From NCBI GenBank assembly GCA_038049695.1, contig CP142456.1, positions 68,599,922 to 68,663,921 of the forward strand: 64,000 nucleotides of DNA, read 5' to 3'. The notes under the pieces are model-generated. The model was not told the DNA's origin and searched no databases. It saw only the letters and a program-made list of their open reading frames with translations. A program made the translations under genes and the position numbers. This DNA is from Cinnamomum chago. Lineage: Eukaryota > Streptophyta > Magnoliopsida > Laurales > Lauraceae. Shown here piece by piece: positions 11,044-23,500 of the stretch; the first letter of the stretch is position 1; each line of letters opens with the position of its first letter.

Positions 11044-11538
11044 TGTCATTAATATTCTATTGATGAAAATACGGCAAGGAGAAAGAGAAGAAAGAAGTGA
11101 ATGAATGTCGTGTCCCCTTAGAGTAGACTCCTTCTCATATATATATATATATATATATATATTCAAGTGAGGGATTCCTTCAGCATGTGTGGTGAGGGAC
11201 TCCCTTTTTGGGGAGGTTTCAAGTACAAAAGGGTATACTCCCTTCAAGTACAAAAGCCCTTTTGTATTTGAAACCTCCCCAAAAAGGGGAGTCCCTCACC
11301 ACACATGGTGAGGGAATCCCTCACTTGAATATTTCCCATATATATATATATATATATATATATAAGGGTTGATTGCACTATTAATTGTATCCTAATACAA
11401 TTAAAATCCTAAATTATAGCTACCTAATTGTACACGAGTTATGACTAGACTAATTGTAATTTAACTAGAATACAATCACTAACTCAATACAATCACTAAC
11501 TAAATACAAGTATTGGGCCCAGATGGGCCTGTGTAACA
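11044..11538 (-). mobile_element. 5' LTR of copia A, carrying an internal foldback MITE
   Basis: Plus strand begins TGTCATTAATA beside the primer-binding site and ends TGTAACA at 11538; the edges form a short TGTYA inverted repeat. Immediately beyond 11538 the coding frame of copia B (GYYDSD, minus strand) begins, so the outer edge is well placed. About 229 of the 495 bases belong to a MITE plus (TA)n run at 11136-11364, leaving a native LTR of about 265 bp. Confidence 0.85.
11136..11364. mobile_element. Foldback MITE inside a (TA)n microsatellite (copy 1)
   Basis: A near-palindrome at 11162-11336 is bounded on both sides by (TA)n. Left arm: ATTCAAGTGAGGGATTCC, TGTGGTGAGGGACTCCC, GGGGAGGTTTCAAGTACA. 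Right arm: the same blocks in reverse complement (TGTATTTGAAACCTCCCC, GGGGAGTCCCTCACCACA, TCCCTCACTTGAAT). Arms meet near 11253. It resembles the Micron type of MITE, which inserts in (TA)n runs. A related copy is at 26208-26422. Confidence 0.8.
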
Positions 11539-12070
11539 ATCACTATCGTAATAGCCAACCAAGCTATGAATTTTTGGATTTACAATAATGGAGGCCATGA
11601 TTATATGTCCTTTTCACATATCTTAAAATTCTTCTTACAGCTGCTTCCAATGAAAGTCTCTTGGTGATTTCGTGCTGTAGCCGAGCATGCTTGAGACCCG
11701 GTCTTGTTCTTCTTAAATACATAAGAGAACCAACACGACTTTGATAAACTATCTGATTTCCTATGTTCTTTCCATCATTCTTAAGTAACTTTAAGCCGAT
11801 TTCCATGGGCATATAATTGCTTTTGCATTTTCCATTCTAAACCTTTTCAACAACTCTTTTGCACATATATATATTTCTTCTGAGTCTCATTTTGATTTTA
11901 CTTCAATTCCAAGAAAGAAATGAAGTAAACTCATATCTTTCACCTCAAATTTATGCATCATCCTTTTGGAATCTTCAAACACTTTAACATATTTCAGGTA
12001 AAAATTAAGTCATTCATATATAAACAAGTAATAAAAATCTCACCTTTAGAAATTTTCTTGATATAAAGAC
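11539..12070 (-). pseudogene. Copia B reverse transcriptase end and RNase H fragment
   Basis: Minus-strand frames contain YMNDL in place of YVDDL (about 12035-12020), then at 11812-11564 VGSLMYLRRTRPG and RRILRYVKRTYNHGL, and finally SLVGYYDSD up to 11539. The catalytic YxDD has changed to YMND and stops interrupt the frame, so it is inactive. The cut after GYYDSD is caused by insertion of copia A. Confidence 0.85.
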
Positions 12071-14585
12071 TGCTCACGTTGTGATTTGTGAAATCCATTG
12101 TCTTGAAAATATGCATCAAGTTAGCCATACCAGGCCCTTGGTACTTGCTTCAACCAGTACAAAGCTTTTTTCAATCTACATACTTTCATCTCTTTATTTT
12201 TCTTTACATTGCCGGGAGGTTCATCAACATAGACCACTTCATCCAAAATCAAATTCAAAAAGGCTGATTTCACATCCATTTGTAAACTTTTCATTTTTTT
12301 CGAGCCTTAAGAACCAAAACCAAATGAACGGTAAGTAATCAATTCCTTGCTTTTGCTTGTAGCCATGGGCTACTAAATGAGCTTTTCATCTTTTATCTCC
12401 ACTTCTTGCATTTAAATTGGTCTTGTACACCTATTTCACTCAAATTGTCTTCTTTCTTTTTGGAAGTTCAACCAACCCACAAGTATTATTTCTTTCAGTA
12501 ACTCAATTTCTTGGACCATAGCTTCAATCAACCTTTCATCTTTAGATGTTTCTTGAAGGTAATTGGATCGACATTTACAAATAAGGCAAGGTTTATCCCA
12601 CCATTAGTTATTATAACATAACCACTAGATAGATAGATACCTTTTGAATGGTTGATATGGCCGAGTAGATCTCCTCGTTGGTGGTGTAGGCTACTCTTCA
12701 TGATCATTAGTGCAATCTACTCCCTTTGATGATGATGATGATGGAGAGCTTGCAACTTCATCATTTGGCTGTTCTTATTCCACATCCAAAAAAAATGATT
12801 TTTCCCTTTTACTTTATTTCCATTTTAAAGTTTTTTCCTCATTGAATTTCACACCTCTACTAACAATGGTTTTGTTTGTCAAAGGATCGATCAACTTGTT
12901 TCTTTGATTTATCATCCAATTTCCATCTTGTTTCATTCGGCCCATTTGAATAGGTAATGCTACAAAATTCTTTCAAATGGCCAACACAAGGCTTATGACC
13001 ACTCTAAGCTTCTTGAGGGGTCACATCTTGAACACTTTAAGGTGAGGCATGATTTAACAGATTAATAGACATGCTACGCTTATACTCAATATGTATTAGG
13101 CATCCATTTGTCTTTTAATTAAGATACTTCTTACCAAGTCTAAAATTGTTCGATATGTTTTTCTTTTGACAACCCATTGTTGAGGCGTGAGTGGTGGTGA
13201 TGCCTAATGCCACTTTCCTTTAAGAATTTCTCAAATTCATTAGATACATACCATACTGATGGGAACTCAAAAGTTTTCAACATGAAACCACTTTGCTTTT
13301 AAATCAAGGCCTTGAAAATTTTAAAATAGCCAAAATAATTTAGATTTTTCTTTAAGAAAATATACCTATGTTTTTTTGTTACTTTCATCAATGAAAGTGA
13401 GAGAACAGGGATTGCCTTTAACTGAAATTGCATTCACAGGTCCACATAAACCTAATGTACTATTTGAAGCTGATTTGATTCTCTCCAAGCTTTTCCAACG
13501 GGGAAAAAGTCTCTATAATGCTTTCCAAGTGTATATCCTTCACAAACTTGCTCTTGACGATCTATGTTGGGCATGCCTGTCACCATTTTTTTATGCGCAT
13601 TAAAGATTAATTACTAAAGCTCAAATGACCAAACCGAATATGTGATTTTTTTTTATTGTACAAAAACATGCAAAAGATTCATATTGGATGTTTAAAGCAA
13701 ACATGTTATTTAAAGACATCCATACCTTTGTATTAGAAAGTTGTTCTCGTCTCTAAGTATGTAATGATCACCCTTGAAGTGAACATCATGGCCTTTTTGA
13801 AGAAGTTGTCCAATACTTAGAAGATTATGATTTAAACTTGGAGCATATAGCACATTCAAATTTAAAGATATCCTTTTGCCAGGAGCCTTCCATCGTCTCC
13901 TCTCTTGACTTCGGATTGGATTGTGTTGTCAAGATTGACAAACGCATCTCTATTTCCAATCATGTGGATACTATAATGACTATCAAGATAACAAATATCA
14001 ATACAAACACTTTCACTAACATTGCAAGTAAGACAATATCAACACCTTCCTTTTCTTAAACATTTTTATGCATGTAACTTGATTCATTTTGTCCATTGGC
14101 CATCTTTTTTTGACAATATGCTTCTGTGTTTCTATACTTTTTGCAATAGTGACATTGTATATGAGATAAGGAAGAGCCATGGCCTCTTCCCTTTCCTCAT
14201 CCTCATCTTCTTCCTCCTGTAGGAGCATTGTAGCTAGGAGGTTTGAGATCCATTCTCTTTCAACTTTTTCATTAATTTGTTCCACGATCTTGACCAGTCC
14301 TCTTCTCACTCTAGCACCTCCCCTAAAAAGAGCTGAAATTGGAAGGCTTGCTCTAGAGGAGAAGAATCAAATTGCTTCATGTATAATTCATGGGATTGAA
14401 GTAATCCCATTAAACTTTCGAAAGACGATGAAAACAAATCTTTTGGTTCTTCTATTGCCAATTTGCCATTGCCACCACAATATGTTCAAATCTATGAGTC
14501 AATGCTTCCAGATTTTTTTTCTTACAACCCATTGATCTTCATTCTTATCTCCATTCACTGTTAGTTGATTAATAAGAGAAATAAC

Positions 14586-14828
14586 TCAGTTGTAATAATT
14601 TTTAACCGGTTCCGATTCTTTCATCTGCAGAGTATCAAATTTTCTTCTAAGAGTTTGTAATCTTACCATAGTTACCTTATCTTCATCCTTGTATGATGCA
14701 TAGTAGTGTGGGTCCCATGCTTGCTTTGCCAAACTCACTGAAGAGATTCGTTCAAAAAACATCTCCATGCTTTGCTTGAAAGATGAAGAACACCACCTTC
14801 TTGTCCTTATGACTTTCTTTCGACTCAT
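14586..14828 (-). pseudogene. Copia B gag fragment
   Basis: The open piece reads AKQAWDPHYYASYKDEDKV and RLQTLRRKFDTLQM, typical of the UBN2 region of copia gag. Flanking sequence on both sides keeps weak similarity in other frames. It is the 5' coding part of copia B. Confidence 0.8.
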
Positions 14829-14984
14829 TGAGTAGTTGTCGATTGAGAGTACTTAAGTTTGCCGGCTCTTCAAAACCGGTTACAACAATATGCCACGAAT
14901 CTTGAGATCCATTAAGATACTCCATTAATTGTATTCAACAATGTCTGGAAGCCACAATTTACCTTGAACAAGGCTCCGGTACCA

Positions 14985-16988
14985 GTTTGATAGCATGACT
15001 CTAGCACAAAGGAGAAAGAGAATAGGCATTTAATAGAAAGAAACTTTATCTCTTGATCTCAAACAATTATAAAAGAAGGCTAATAGATAATACAACCAGG
15101 GAACTTCAAATTTCACTCAATCAACTTGATTTGGGGGGAAATGCATAGCTGAATTTATAAAAGTCATTGAATCCGAGGTTTACATAATTCATACCCTTGC
15201 ACTTCCTTAGGTGACTACACAACATTCTAAACGTGGAAAATTCAAAATTTTCTACATCTTTCAACTACCTAACAAGGGAAACTTAAAAATCATTGTAAGA
15301 AATAATGCAAAACAATACGAACTTGCTCACACTTCAAAAAATGCTAGAATTCTAAGAGTTCTAGTTTATTTCAAATTCTTCTTTGATCCAAACTAAATAA
15401 AAAGTTAGACATGCTGTAAAATGGATTTTGTTTTGTTGTTGATAAGAGACTTTTTCCTCAATTTTGTGACATCAGATCTTGTTCTGTGCTCTCTCTCTCA
15501 TCTTTTTTAAATTACATTTTTTGAACCCCACCAATGTAGCAAGCTGAGGATCTTCCTCTGTGTCATTTATCTCTGATCCCTTTCTTCTCTGTTTTTTCAT
15601 CCCTGTATATAATGTCATAAGATAATAATAGTGGATGACTGTTTATGTTATAACCCATTCAGGGATTTTTCCATATCCTTTTTCATAGATTTATAGATTT
15701 TTATGTCACTTTGATGCTTCTGTATTGCTTCTATTATAATAACTAATGATGGGAATTTGGTTTCTTTTCTACTTGAATTCAAATTAATTTCATTTTTTAA
15801 ACTTGCTTTCTTTTTTCCTTGAATTTGAGTTACTTTCATTTCTATTCAATTGTTTTCCTCTCCTGTTTATAGGTACTGGTAAAACTAGATATAGTTCTAG
15901 GCATAAATATGAAAGAGGTGAACTATGGATAAGGGGACCAATCCCAATGATGAACACAGACTAAATTGGATGGTTAAGTAATACCAACCCCAGACCTAAT
16001 ATGAAAGACCTGATTCCAGAAATACCAAGGGCCTTTTTGTTTCAAGTATTGAACTCCTATGAATTCCAAGACTTTGTGTTTGTGTAAGTGGTTAAATATG
16101 AAGAATCAAAGGTGATACTCCAAAATTTTCATCAACTATCCTTCCCTTTAATTGAAAATGAATTAAGGGGAGATGGGAAATGAATACCTACCCATTGATC
16201 CATAGTAATTCAAACTCTAGGAAAGTCAAGATCCCATCTTCATGGTTACCTTATATCCTTCACTCCTCACCTCGTTACATTATCGTTTTGTGGAGCTCAT
16301 TTGACCATGAATTTCTGTGTACTCAATTCCTATATATTCTATGCAAAGAAGAAGACCATAATAGATTATCTTATATTGGTTCAGTTAAAACCATTATGCG
16401 TAACATAAGAGATTATTTAAGTTGAAATATTTCATGAAATTAAGAAAATTGTGGTTACCATTTTTCTTTTTTGTTGTATATGATATGTTCCTAATTGAAT
16501 TTAAATCTTAATGTAGGTTTGGATTTATAAAGATACAGTTACTGGATCAATCCCACTGCTTTATCTTGGAGAGTCACAGATATCTGAATCCATTCAAAAT
16601 CCAAATCTCACTTCTCAGCTTTGTCGTCTTTTCCAAACCAAAAATCTCTCCCTTTTTTCTACCAAAAAAAACTCCTTTGTCTTTGGCTTGGAAGTTTTCT
16701 TTTATATGAACCTTCACGTAGTACTCTTTGCTCTTTATCTAATATGATGTGTAACAGTGTAAGTGAGCATCATCTGTGTATCACAACTCATCCAAAGCAT
16801 ATATTCGTTGTATCGTGGTTCATCTATCGAGAAGTATAATGAAGTCCACAGGAATCTATGTTTTCTTTTTGATATCTTAGCATTTGTATTTGAGTAATTT
16901 TTTTTTAAATATTCTGTAACTCAACCGTGCAGATTCAGATGGAAAACCACTAGAGAATTTATACATTACACGAATTTGAGTAGGTTTC
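14985..16988. other. Probable copia B LTR (from ~14988), then promoter-side intergenic DNA of the methyltransferase gene
   Basis: An LTR beginning TGATAGCATGACTC next to the primer-binding site is likely, but I could not locate its outer end. From about 15500 to 16988 the DNA is AT-rich with no supported coding frame. A possible 3' splice site (tttctgtaactcaaccgtgcag, ending at about 16932) shortly before the ATG suggests a 5'-UTR intron of the downstream gene. Confidence 0.4.
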
Positions 16989-19900
16989 ATGGCGAAGGAC
17001 TACAGTGGCACTCCCAAGATCCATCATCTAGAAGCAAAGAAGAACCGTCTCACTTGGATCTTAGGGGTCAGTGGCCTCTGCATTCTCTTCTATGTGTTGG
17101 GTGCCTGGCAAAACACCAGACCTTCCCTATCTAGCCTCCCTGACAGTATAAAGAAAGATGGTTGCAAAGGTGGCTCTGCAACAATAAATTCACAGTCTGC
17201 TTCATCATCAATCTCCCTCGACTTCGAATCACATCATCGTGTGCCTATCAATGATTCTAGTAGCGTGTCTCATGCATTTGCACCTTGTGACATGAAATAC
17301 AGTGAATACACGCCTTGTCAAGATCCCATCAGGGCGAGGAAGTTTGTGAAGAAGATGCTGATATATAGAGAGCGTCATTGTCCTCCCAATGAGGGTCTTC
17401 CCAATTGTCTCATCCCTGCTCCACCAAAGTACAAGAGTCCCTTCAAGTGGCCTCAGAGCCGAGATTTTGCTTGGTATGACAACATCCCTCACAAAGAACT
17501 AAGCATTGAGAAGGCAGTTCAGAATTGGATCCAGGTTGAGGGGGATCGGTTTCGATTCCCAGGGGGAGGTACTATGTTTCCGCGAGGAGCTGATGCTTAC
17601 ATCGATGACATAAATGAGCTCATCCCTTTAACTACTGGAACGATCAGGACTGCAATTGACACTGGCTGTGGAGTAAGAATGCAGACACTCCTCCCATTTG
17701 GTCTCTTTGGACATAAATTGTTGCTCCAGTCAAAATCTCAATCTGGTCAAGTGTTGGTCCAGCAATTTCAATTCAATTCAACTCACGAAGATATATTTTT
17801 CTTTATAATCTTTATATCTAGAGAAGAAAGACACAAAAATGATATCCACTCACTTTGCTTTAAAATTTAAGTATGTGTCTGTGATTGGTTGACTGTATCC
17901 TTGAAACCCAACAAGTTCTGGTGGTCATTTGGGGTGGATTGCACCATTTTAGGATGCAAAGCAAAAATAACTTCCTGTTTCTAAATGCACAACAATTTAA
18001 ACTTTGAATCATTATAGGTGTTCAATCCTTGTCATATGAAATTTTCTAATATGTTGTTTTGGTTGGGTGTTAAAGGTGGCGAGCTGGGGCGCATATTTGT
18101 TAAAGAGAAACATCTTAACAATGTCGTTCGCACCGAGGGATACACATGAAGCTCAAGTACAGTTCGCATTAGAAAGGGGAGTTCCAGCCATGATTGGCGT
18201 GTTGGCATCAGAACGAATGCCTTACCCAGCAAGATCTTTCGATATGGCTCACTGTTCTCGCTGCTTGATCCCCTGGTATGATTTTGGTAAGCAGTAGTAG
18301 ACCAATTAGTCCTTAGTTTGGGTGCAACATTAGATCTTAAATTCTGTTGAGAACATGCTAGATTTGAACTTTTTCCTTTTCAATCGGTTTCAAACTGCTG
18401 CTTAAATGCATTACTCTCTTCATTTTCATTCCTTGTGATGTAAATGAAACTATGAAAGACTGTCCCATTGTTAATGTCAATACCACCACCTCCTCTTTTT
18501 TTTTTTGCTCTGTTCACAAACTTAACAATTTTAGATGCATTCTTCTGACATTCGATTCTTCAGTTTACAACAATCTTCGCTTCAACATAATTTATTGGTT
18601 TTTATCTCCCATGAGACCAGATGGGCTGTATCTGATGGAAGTTGATAGAGTTCTAAGACCAGGAGGCTATTGGATTCTCTCTGGCCCCCCAATTCGCTGG
18701 AAGAAATACTGGAGGGGCTGGGAGAGAACAGCAGAAGATCTGAAACAAGAACAGGATGCAATTGAGGAAGTAGCCAGGCGCATCTGCTGGGTGAAAGTAG
18801 TTGAGAAGGATGACCTTGCAATTTGGCAAAAACCATTCAATCACAAGGAGTGTGTAAAAGGCAGAAAGATTTTTGATACACCCCATTTTTGCAGAGATAC
18901 CGATCCAGATTCAGCTTGGTAAGATGCACGTTATTCCTCCAATCCTTGCTGGTAAAAATAAAAGAATTGCATAGAACTTCTTGAGTTAAATTTTCTAATA
19001 TAAAAATATCTTGCAGCATTCACTTATAAGAATATTTGGTCTTTTATTAACCTTTCCAAAACACAACTGGAGAAAATGTAGCGAGAATTACATTTGATAT
19101 TGCAATAGGAAGATTACATTAGAAGTTGAAATATTTAGTAGAATGCTGGAACCTCTGTGTATTCTCGCTTCTTCTTTAATGCAATTTATACTCATATATT
19201 GGTAGAAGAACCTAGCACAGTGTGTTCCAAATTCGTGTCCCATCACCAAACCAATGTTCCAAAACTCTATGAGTAGGTTTTTGATTTGCGGTTGACTGGA
19301 AATCTGTTGATCATTTGATGATGAATCTTTCCAAATTCAAATATGCTTCTGTTTTCAAATTTTCTAAGTTTTAAGAAAAAGCAAGTTATGCCTTGTTCCT
19401 AGTATGCTCAAATTGAGTTAAGTTGCGTGTGTTTGAGCGCCGGTCCTTCTTACCATTGGAGCATTAGACTTGATTCAAATACTCATTTATACATACTAAA
19501 CTACTTCTGATTCCTTATCCAAAGGTACAAGAAGATGGAGAATTGCATAACCCCACTACCGGATGTAAGCAGCTCATCCCAAGTCGCCGGTGGGGATGTG
19601 GAGAAATGGCCTGAGCGAGCGTTTGCTATTCCTCCTAGAATAAAGATTAGCTCTATCCCTGGTGTCACTGTTGAGAAATTCCAAGAAGACAATGCACTGT
19701 GGAAGGAGCGAGTGTCGCATTACAAGCAACTCATCCCCCCTCTGCCACAGGGAAGGTATAGGAATGTAATGGACATGAATGCCAACTTCGGAGGATTAGC
19801 AGCTGCGCTACTGAAGTATCCAGTGTGGGTCATGAATGTGGTCCCCATCAACACAATGCACAACACCCTTGGCATAATCTATGAGCGAGGACTCATCGGG

Positions 19901-20580
19901 ACGTACCAGGATTGGTGTGAGCCCTTCTCAACGTATCCCAGAACTTATGATCTCATCCATGCAAGCAATCTGTTCAGTATCTATCAGGACAGGTACATAA
20001 TTCAACCACCAGCATAGAGAATTTGAAGCATCATCATCATAATTTACCATCATCATCAGTCCGGTCCTATCTATATGGGGTTCGCTTAAAAGAGTTTTAC
20101 TCTTAACTCTTAAGGAAGCTATGACCAAAATACTGACTAGTCAACACTATTGAAGATGAATATAACTATATAAGATCTCTCTAGATGTGGTCCATGCTCT
20201 TCTATTGTGGCATGAGTTCTTGATTTGTCCTCAATCGCGACATGTTTCATTCTCCTTAATTGTTGCGGATGGACTAGTCTCTCCATTATCCAAATACGCA
20301 CTAATTGTAATTGGAGTTTGAGATTTTTATGGGTCAATGTTTGTTTTGTTTCAGGTGTGACATTACCTACATTTTGTTGGAGATGGATAGAATATTGAGG
20401 CCGGAAGGGACTGTGGTATTGAGGGATACAGTGGAAGTTCTAGTCAAAATTCAAAGCAAAGCAGAGGGAATGAGATGGAAGAGTCGGATAATGGATCATG
20501 AAGATGGGCCATTTAACCCTGAGAAAATACTCGTTGCTGTGAAATCTTACTGGACTGGTGAGGCTCCACAAGAGGAGTAA
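16989..20580 (+). CDS. PMT: Putative pectin methyltransferase (QUA2/TSD2-like, PMT15-18 group), 5 exons, 628 aa
   Basis: Exons 16989-17672, 18076-18286, 18621-18918, 19525-19992 and 20355-20580 all have GT-AG introns with consistent phases (0, 1, 2, 2) and join to one 629-codon frame ending TAA. Residues 1-20 are basic. Residues 21-40 ([20 protein letters not shown]) form a membrane anchor, so a type II Golgi protein. The Methyltransf_29 domain follows: [16 protein letters not shown], then [43 protein letters not shown], the SAM-binding [11 protein letters not shown] (across exons 1/2), [56 protein letters not shown] and [11 protein letters not shown]. The family is thought to methylate homogalacturonan during pectin synthesis; this activity is inferred from homology. 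Length is normal (~600-640 aa) and no defect is seen. Confidence 0.95.
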
Positions 20581-23500
20581 GCTCTGTATGTTTTTTCTTG
20601 TCTTACTTCCGGCTTAGTGTTTGCAATAGGATCTCTGTGTTCACTAAACATTTTTTTCCTGTCCCTGTTGAGCATGTTCTTTGTAGCCTACAGTAAATAG
20701 AAGATGAATTTTTGGGCTAATACATGATCTACCTTCTAAGGTGGTAGATAGGTTAGAGGTTGTATTTTTTAGTCCCTCACTGCAACAAATAGGCTGAGAT
20801 GTCATATTTTTGTAGTTTTACCTTTTCAATTGTTTCATGGAATGTTGATTCATTTGAACTGTTGTTATATTGGTGCCTAATATGTTACCACGGAAAAGTC
20901 CTTATGTTGCTACTGCTATTTGTTCATGTTGTAGATGCCATCTTCAATATCTGTGTCAAATGTCAATGCATGGGTAGTATTAGTGACATCATTGTCATCC
21001 TCAATTTTACATTATGGTATAAACTTTATTAACCAGCAATAGAGTTCCTGGCAACTTCCTTTTCAATCTCTGCCCTCTGACAGGGGCATGGGCCAAGTTG
21101 GTCCATACAAGAGCTTGTCCAAGACTGACCCATTTACTTATTGAGCCTAAAATAAGGTCTGGAGCCAGCCCATGGGCCTAAGAAATAAATGAATCCATTC
21201 CAACCCCTACCTGCTGTGTAGCTAGCACGCAACCAGACCCAAACTCAACCCAACTTGACTTAATCCATTTCCCCTTTCACATCTCTAACAACCGTGCATT
21301 TGTGTGACAAGTGGATTCCACAATAGAGAGGAGAATTGCTCTCATTTCTTATTCAGCCCATTGTTCAATTGTTTGGTGCGACGCATTTTCTTTGTGCAAA
21401 ATGCGAAAAATAAAATATTTTTTCTCAATAAAGAGGAATTTGATTTCCTATGGGAGGGGTAGGAATGCAGAATTCCGCTCTCCTGTGGAAACAAAAATGC
21501 ATGGAGCCAGAAATCTCTAATTGCACAAACGAGTCTATGTTCACCACTTCTATGTCTGGAAACTCAAAACACAATCTTTCAGTATCGATCAATTTCATGG
21601 GCCTGAAACGTATCGAATTGGATTGGGTCTGGCCTAGCCAGCAATAGTTTGCTGGTGAACTTGTGCTTTATTTGGCATTGGTTCAGATGGATTTAACTAA
21701 GCTAGATCTAATTTGCCTACGCTAGCTTTGGCCTGGGCCTTCTACGATAAACCTTCATGTGCTTATGGGGCTGGAATGCATCAAACGTTTAGCTGAGCAT
21801 TTTCAGGCTCGTCAATGGAAGGCTTGGGTGGTCCTCTCAGAGAAATCTTGGGAAAGCATCCATCCAAGTTGGGGCCTGCAATGTCAAAATGTTTTGAAAT
21901 AAGCAATTCAGTGAGTGCAAGTGTGGTTAGGTTTCAACTTGGGTCAGGACAAAACCTGAACCCGCATGACTTGACCAAACGTGAAACTCAGATTGGATTG
22001 TTTGGGTTTTTCCACACAAGATATTTTTCAGCATACGCAGAATGTTGTGAGAAAAAATAGAATTTGGAGCCTTTTCTTGTGATACTGCATTTGGGCCTCT
22101 AAAAACAATTGTAAGCCTTTTGGTTCTGAGCTTATCTTTTCATTTCTCCATTTCTCCTCAAACCTCTGCCAATTGGCCCAATTTCATGTGACCTACTGGG
22201 CCAACTTAGGTTTGACTTTGTTCTCTATGTATTATCTACAATGAATAGCCCACTCAGTCTAGTACTTCATAGGTGCAATATTTTGTTTTTTTTCTCTTGA
22301 GCTCTAGTCTGATCCCTCTACTGTCAGCTTTTAGCTTGGTTCAAAACATTGTCTTAGGAAATATATATCAGAGCATCAGCTATGGGCCCAAAGTTTTGAA
22401 ACAGCATCTATGCATCACCAATATGATTGTAAACAATGTCCCCAATACAGAGAATTGTTATTGAAGGAGCCATTTGATGATTTGCTCTCTCATTTGAGAT
22501 TGTAAATCTTTGGATACTAAAAAAAAGTTCGGATGCTATTAATGACTTGATTGAAATAGTGATGACTATAAAAGGCATATCATATTGTCCAGTAAGCATG
22601 ACTTTAGATTGAGTTGAGTGGAAAGGCAGGACTCACAATATATACCAACCACTTGGTTATTGAGTTCAACCTGCCCCATGATAAATTCTAGCCCCTGAAA
22701 CTCACTCCAACCCACTCTTCCAAGCGATTAGCTAGATAAAGCTTGGATGATGATGACAACGACGGCGAGGATGAAGACAAAGACGAAGACGATAATCTCT
22801 GAGGACCACTTGATGACCTATTAAAATGCATTGAATTGTCTGAACTCATTCTTTGAGACTAGAAATGGACCCAGCACATCAATGCAAGATACTGATCACT
22901 GGATGGTGAGAATGGGATCCACATGTAAGGCTCTGAGCCAGATGAGTCCCCTGCATTTGTTCACTGTCTCCTGTACCATTGAGCTAACCTCAATGAGCAG
23001 TCTATTTTTATGCATATGGTTCTATGGTTATTTATCACCTTGTGAGGCCTTTGGTTTAGTACTTTTAGTGCTTAGCAGTCCTCTTCAGTGGCAGCCAGGA
23101 GACTAGTATGGTCCTCCATGGGACTGCAGAGAAAAAAGATAAAAAAAAACAGAGGGCCACAGATAACACCTAGTCCATTAGTGGGGCCCCTTTTATTGTC
23201 CTTTCTGGGTTAAAAATAGGCTAGGCAAAAATTTGATAAGCTGCAAACATTGATAGAGCTGTTGTACACATTGTCAAGGGACATATTTCCAGTGTCCTTC
23301 CTTGCAGTAGTGGCACATAATCAATACCACTCCACTCACATTGAATGCCACCAGAAGGATGGTCTGGATTGTTGAACGATAATCCGTGTCATCATTGGCT
23401 AGAACTTCTTTTCCAGACAACTCAACTGCGAAGATGCCAATCATATATACAGAATACTTTATTTTAAGAAGGTTGTTACCATGAGGATGTGTTCATCTTA

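Larger units (their letters stand above)
6766..11538 (-). mobile_element. Ty1-copia LTR retrotransposon A, incomplete, interrupted by LINE and hAT
   Basis: On the minus strand: LTR (11538-11044), primer-binding site directly adjacent (11043-11032), CAG-rich leader, gag (about 10274-9700), zinc knuckle and protease (9702-9040), GAG-pre-integrase and integrase (about 9030-6775). Reverse transcriptase, RNase H and the second LTR are absent from the window and should lie beyond base 1, on the far side of the hAT. A LINE (7702-8869) splits the GAG-pre-integrase region. Gag and protease contain stops and frameshifts, so the copy is dead. Excluding the LINE and one target duplication, the coding frame continues across the junction. 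Confidence 0.88.
11539..14984 (-). mobile_element. Ty1-copia retrotransposon B, old and heavily decayed, 5' part
   Basis: Fragments appear in copia order on the minus strand, with many stops. A degenerate primer-binding site lies at 14984-14972 (TGGTACCGGAGCC, two changes from consensus). Gag is at 14828-14586 (RLQTLRRKFDTLQMKESEPV). A Lys/Cys-His region is near 14150-14060. An integrase end with PLTPQQWVVKRK lies at about 13200-13150. An RT block FITCLYMNDL is at about 12050-12005, corresponding to the YVDD region. The RNase H region SRVGSLMYLRRTRPG...AAVRRILRYVK is at 11812-11564. The RNase H sequence breaks off exactly at 11539, where the LTR of copia A starts. Its remaining 3' end is outside the window or lost. 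Confidence 0.85.

Noticed and set aside
17229..17492. Minus-strand frames within the methyltransferase exons
   Set aside because: Antisense shadows of a well-supported coding exon.
22745..22805. Acidic Asp/Glu-rich peptide
   Set aside because: A GAC/GAA trinucleotide run with no longer frame.
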